A DNA stretch of 64,000 nucleotides from Paracentrotus lividus (lineage: Eukaryota; Echinodermata; Echinoidea; Camarodonta; Echinidae), in contig CALNVZ010003425.1 of NCBI GenBank assembly GCA_940671915.1, positions 39,839,086 through 39,903,085 on the forward strand. The letters run 5' to 3'. Each line of letters begins with the position of its first letter. Position 1 is the stretch's first letter. The position numbers and the translations under genes were made by a program. Of the stretch, positions 59,035-64,000 are shown in pieces. The notes below the pieces were generated by a model. It was not told the DNA's origin and made no database searches. It saw nothing but the letters and a program-made list of their open reading frames with translations.

Positions 59035-62000
59035 CAAAGGAAAGCTTGAACTGTCCATGTAAACATTGTGTCGCGTGTTTTGAAGTCTGCGGGGCAAGAA
59101 GTAATCAAACGCAAAGACAGCAAATCCATGAGAAGCTAGAGTGACTGCTCTGTCTACAACCAGATTTGGTCAGCAGACTCGGATGCGATGACCAATGGCA
59201 GGGGATCTGATGATCCTGCGGTGAAAAAATGAAAACCAACAATGATGTTAGAGGTAATATATAGTCAAACCTGTTTATTTCCAAACACCTTAGTATAAGT
59301 CTTCATACAGGTTTCACCATATTTATTTGGTATAAGATATATTTTAATAGCTTTTTGTAAAAAATAGTAACATTAAATTTTGGATTCCACTGGTGATTCA
59401 ACAAAAATAAGAAAGCACCACAATATGAGAAACAGATAAATTCAAATGAAGCTAGCGACAGAAGTGGTAATTGGTTCCACACAGGTGTTGTCATTTGATA
59501 CTTCAATTTAAAAGAAAGTAAGGGTTTCAATAGTGTTTCAGAAATTCAATCATAAGATTAGTTATTTTTAACATTATATTATCAGCATGATAACATATTT
59601 TCATTATCATTATCCCTAGCATTAGTCATGGCAATTTAGGTGATAACAATTCAATATAAAATGAAATGAATTCAGTATGACTTCATTTGTTTTATATATT
59701 TAATCAGATTTAAAATCTATATTTCTACCCTCTTTGTTTGGGCAAAAGAGTACCCCTTCTGCCATCCAGTCTTCAACAGGTATCCTTTCAACATAGTCTC
59801 TGCCATAAAGTTTCTTTCGCATCTCTGTAGAGGTGATGACCTTCTCCCCAACCTTCACCTTCATCTATAAGCTCGAGAGTGAAATCAAAAGGCTTTGTGA
59901 CATCCATTTGACAAGCCGAGGGTGCTTTGTGGGCCACTTCTGGACTGGCTCCAGGAATAGAATAAGCCCATGGGTTCGACCCCTTCATAGCTACTCCAAG
60001 CGATTGGTCCTTTGGCATTGGCAAGGTGATGATGGATAGTGGAATGCCATGACAATTAAAAATAGTTCAGTTCAGTTCAGTTCAATTTTAATTCTTTCTC
60101 ATTTGAATAAAAAAACAATGACAAACATAATATATATACAATGTAAAACTTATAAATGTTACATAAGACAAAAAGGAAGAAGGGAAACTACAAAAAAGTT
60201 CAATGAACTTGTTGGGCGTAGATCCCGAACAATAATATATTAAATACAGTTTATCAATATGAAACAACACACGGCACATTACACAGGCATACATGCATCA
60301 GCAACACACGGGGGGGGGGGGTGTAATGGTATACAATAGTTTACGGTTGTGTACATCTGAATAGGCATTAAGAAATATTTTTTTCAATTTGGATTTAAAA
60401 GCATTAAGGTAGAAGAACTTCTGATATCGTCTGGAAGATTATTCCACTGTCGTGGACAGAATGTCGACCTGAATTTAATAAAGATTGAGTTTTAACTTTA
60501 GGATAATGAAATTTATTACTTGAACGGGTATTATGACGATGAACCGACTTATTCATGAAAACATATTTGAGATGTTGCTGGGAATAATGTCATGGAATCT
60601 CGAAACATTAAAGATGCTATCTGACATTTATATATATCAAACACATTTAAAGGTTTAAGACGAAAAAATAATGGACGTGAGTGAGCTCTAAATGAGGAAT
60701 TGGTGCAGATTCTTAATATTTCTTTGTAGTTTATGGAAGGGTCCAATTTCGGTCACTCTTACATTTGCCCAAATAAACATTACAAATATTGAAGGTATGG
60801 CAAGGCAAGGCAATTAATAACATAAACAGTTCTCTTTCAGGTAAAAAAGCACGAAGTTTACATAAAATACCAACAGTTTTTGAGACTTTGTTCATTATGG
60901 ACAAACGATGGTCAATTAAAAGATAATGTGTCATCCAAAGTTACACCAAGAAACTTCACAGTTTACAACAATTTAATAGAGTTTTGTTCATATATATATT
61001 TAAACCAGAAATGTCGGCGTTTTTGCGTTTTTAACAAAAATACAATACATTAGTCTTATCATAGTTTATTACCAGTTCATTTGCATTAAACCAATTTTCA
61101 ACTTTAACTAATTCTTTATTAATATTTTTAACAAGTATATCAAAATCAGCGTGAGAGGCAACTAAATTCGTATCATCCGCAAAAAGAACAAAGTGAAAAA
61201 GTGAAGAAACATTGCATAAATCATTTACATAAATTAGAAACAGGAGAGGCCCAGGTGTGGAGCCCTGGGGACACCATACTGGACCCTCTCATGGTGAGAA
61301 AGACAATTATTATAAACGGTATAGTGAAAACGATTTGATAAATAATTCTGAAACCATGTAAAAGCAGTACCACGTATTCCAAATTTGACAATTTAGCAAG
61401 TAAAATATTATGGTCAATTACATCAAAGGCTTTAGAAGATATCAAGAAAATATACCAATGGAATGTAAATTAGCATTCATCTTATTAAGAATATGGTCAT
61501 GAAGGTCAATCAGGGCATGTTCACATGATGAGTTTGCCCTAAAGCCGTATCGTGAATATTAAAAAGGTTGTTCTTATTAATGACCTATAAGTCTGTTATA
61601 CATTAACTTTTCTAATATTTTTGAAAAACATGGAAGTAGCGTTATTGGTCGATAATTGGAAAATAAGTGAGGATCACCCTTTTTTAATACAGGAATTATT
61701 TTACCAATTTTCATTCTTTGGAACCTTACCTGAGTAAAATGACAGATTTATTATGTGAACTAGAGGTTTGGTAATGAAAAACTAAACTTGTTTGATCACA
61801 GCTTGACTTATTCGTCGAATCCCATGCTTTTACTAGCTTTAAAAATGTTTAACAATATCTATAATCTCAGTTTCATTGGTTGGTTTTAAGAATATAGTGT
61901 TTGGGCAGTTTTCTATATCAAAGGAGGAAAAGGGTTGATTGGAAGTTTGGACATGATTAGATTTGATATTCGCTGCAATATTAGAGAAAAATGAATTGAA

Positions 62001-63592
62001 TTCGTTAACGATTGTTTGATTATCAGTTTTTTTATCATTGCCTTCATAAAGTAAGCAGTGGACATGTTTTGTTTTTTATTTCTACCAATATATCGTTAAT
62101 AATTTCCACACTTTGGAAAGGTTATTTTTTTATGTTTCTGTAACAATTCAGCAAAAGTATACTTTCTTGTCTCGTTTTAGAATTGCATTTAATTTATTGC
62201 GATATTCTTTTAAATTTTCTTTCTGTTGATGCAGTTCTTTTTTTACAGAATATTTGTGTATAATTTATCTTTTTTAAAATACATTTCAATAGTGAGTATG
62301 TTATCCAGGGTTTCTTGGGAGATTTTTTCCTATTCTTCTTATTGGGGATACAGTTATTGGCATAAGCATTTTAAAACTACGAAGGAAAACATTATAAGCA
62401 TGGTCAACATCATCGGAAGATAAAACTTCATCCCACACAATATTAGATAAATCATTTTTCAAAGAATTTAAAGTGGATGGATTAATTTGAAATATGGTAG
62501 GACAAATGTGTACTATAGGGTCTTGATTTTTCGGGAAGCATATTTGTTATTTGGAATATTGGCAAATGATCAGTAATATCATTGTAAAGATTCCTGTTTG
62601 AAACTGAGCAAAATGTACATTTGTAAAATATTTATCAATAAGAGTTGACGATTGAGTAGTGATACGAGAAGGTTTGTTTATCAAAGGACGAAAATGAATT
62701 ATTATAAACAATATTGACAAAATCATTGATACAATTAACCGAATTACAATTAAGAAGTTCGATATTAAAATCGCCCATGACGTAAATATTCTTATTTTCA
62801 GAAGACATTTTTTCAAGACATTCATTTATATCATCATTGAAATAATTAATTTCCTTGTTAGGGTCTCTATATATGTATACCAATAATTATATTTTTCTTG
62901 TTGCACATTATAATCTCTATAAACAAGGACTCACAAAATAAAAATAAAAAAAATCCTAGCTTGGATTATTATTTTAATTGTTACTGTTGAAAGTTATTTG
63001 TTGATAAATAAAAAATAATAATACGCCTATATGAAAGAAAAGAAAGTCCTACAGAATTCATCAAGTGCCAACCTTGTGACAGCTCACTTAAAATACCAAT
63101 TAAGTTGCAATAAGAATAGAGAAATAGATGGAGAAAGAAAGGTGCTTTTTTTTGAGGGGGGAGGTATTATTCTATCATTTTATTTCGCTTATTTAGTCAA
63201 TTGACAAAAAAGTGTTTGATCATTGTTTTTGAAAATGCACAGAAACCCACAATAAATTCTGGTTAAAAGGGGGGGGGGGGGGGGTTAAAAGGTACAGGTA
63301 GTCCTCTACGGCAGGGTACATACCACTTATGTTGCCCTCTGCATCCGCTTTGTAGCGAGCCTTTGACTTCAAACTTGTCTTTCCATTCTCCGTATAAGAC
63401 GTGAGGCTCTCAGAGTGACCAGTTGCCCCGGGGACAATCCACTAGCTCAATGTTGACCACCTCGTCACACAAGCTGACTTTTGGCTGCACACTGACGCCC
63501 GGAGTGCTCGCTGCTCTACTGCTGGTTGACGACATGGTAGCTCGGACAGCAATTGTTCTCAAAAGAGTCTGGACTCTAAATAATGCAGCCAT
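59035..63592 (-). pseudogene. Inverted, broken copy of BAAT-like exons 1-3
   Basis: In minus-strand order: exon 1 copy 63324-63592 (MAALFRVQTLLRTIAVRA..., then a frameshift after CDEVVNIE), exon 2 copy 59729-60017, exon 3 copy 59035-59215. The exon 2 copy has lost its acceptor (the intact gene has CACAG before TGCCAAAGG; here CCA precedes ATGCC) and contains frameshifts. Exon 3 also carries indels. A LINE sits between the exon 1 and exon 2 copies. Exons 4-9 are absent: similarity to the intact gene stops near 58820. It is either a decayed duplicate or an alternative haplotype wrongly placed. Confidence 0.8.
60060..62937 (-). mobile_element. L2/chicken-repeat-1-like LINE, degraded, inside the inverted BAAT-like copy
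   Basis: Minus-strand pieces in order: 62883-62635 with IYVMGDFNIELLNC (endonuclease), 61445-61221 with SKAFDVIDHNILLAKLSN (reverse transcriptase), and 60934-60731 with HRLSIMNKVSKTVGILCKLR and NVYLGK (region after the catalytic domain). The 3' tail is TTCAGTTCAGTTCAGTTCA as read on plus at 60064-60082. Many stops and frameshifts. The intact arm (about 24610-24630) shows the site without the LINE. It is a different family from the one at 48351-51176 (different tail and sequence). Confidence 0.85.
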
Positions 63593-64000
63593 ATTATTGG
63601 CTTTTTTTTAATGATATGAATATGATCAGTCAATTCGCCTGTCATAATGTTAACAAAACAAAATGGGAGAAAGAACAATGTCAAATCTATAAAGTTAAAA
63701 TATTAAGAAAAATATCTAGTTCAAGAAGAATAAAAAAAACTAGAGCATTATAATTGTAATGCGTACAATTATCGGTGGTAGGCCTATGTACTGATATGTA
63801 TGTGTAATGCAAAAAGGTATGCAGCAATTGGCTACAGGAGAGAGAGAGAACAAAAATGAAACGGAAGAGAGAGTGAAATAAACTTTTTGAAAATAAAGAA
63901 ATGAATTGTGTAATGTGTGAATTTTACATTCAATTACCTTTTACAATTCGACTTTTGTGGGAACTGTCTCAGCCTTAACATGAAAAGCATTTGGGAGAAA

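Noticed and set aside
1-64000. CRISPR arrays, operons or prokaryotic defence systems
   Set aside because: No spacer-repeat pattern; intron-rich genes and LINEs show eukaryotic nuclear DNA.

Overview
The window looks like nuclear DNA from a marine invertebrate deuterostome, most likely an echinoderm of the sea-urchin type. The evidence is: genes split into short exons with GT/AG introns; metazoan gene families; recurrent TAGGCCTA words; several chicken-repeat-1/L2-like LINEs with short tandem 3' tails; and a very high load of small inverted-repeat elements. The species call is inference. There are two assembly gaps (22856-23070 and 57376-57400), and many single-base indels between duplicated copies suggest an error-prone or haplotype-mixed assembly.

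Left edge: the first two coding exons of the nuclear cap-binding protein subunit 1 gene (NCBP1/CBP80), minus strand, 1280-2412. The rest of that gene lies to the left. From 6366 to 18642 there is a divergent pair of paralogous FAD-dependent amine/sarcosine-oxidase-like genes. One is on the minus strand (6366-10911, 5 coding exons, 410 aa), the other on the plus strand (12355-18642, 5 coding exons, 415 aa). They have the same intron phases and face away from a shared GC-rich region. The plus gene ends in Ala-Lys-Leu, a peroxisomal targeting signal; the minus gene does not. Decayed extra copies of single exons of this family lie in intron 2 of the plus gene and downstream of it.

From 23935 to 34536 lies a nine-exon gene of the bile-acid-CoA:amino-acid N-acyltransferase / acyl-CoA thioesterase (BAAT/ACOT) family, with a Cys-Asp-His triad and a mitochondrial-presequence-like N terminus. 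Its first three exons are present again as a broken, inverted copy at 58820-63735. Comparing the two arms shows two TTAA-flanked insertions found only in the left arm and a LINE found only in the right arm.

The rest is repeat-dominated. It includes a 4.2 kb fold-back element at 39199-43370 with small relatives at 56397 and 58016; a 1.1-1.2 kb tandem array at 45865-52660 split by a LINE (48351-51176); a 1.7 kb inverted-repeat element with 5-bp target duplications (53671-55377); a gap-flanking direct duplication (55782-58445) that is probably an assembly artefact; and at least fifteen small TIR elements in introns. I found no operon-like or CRISPR-like system. The most novel material is the repeat biology and the exon relics.
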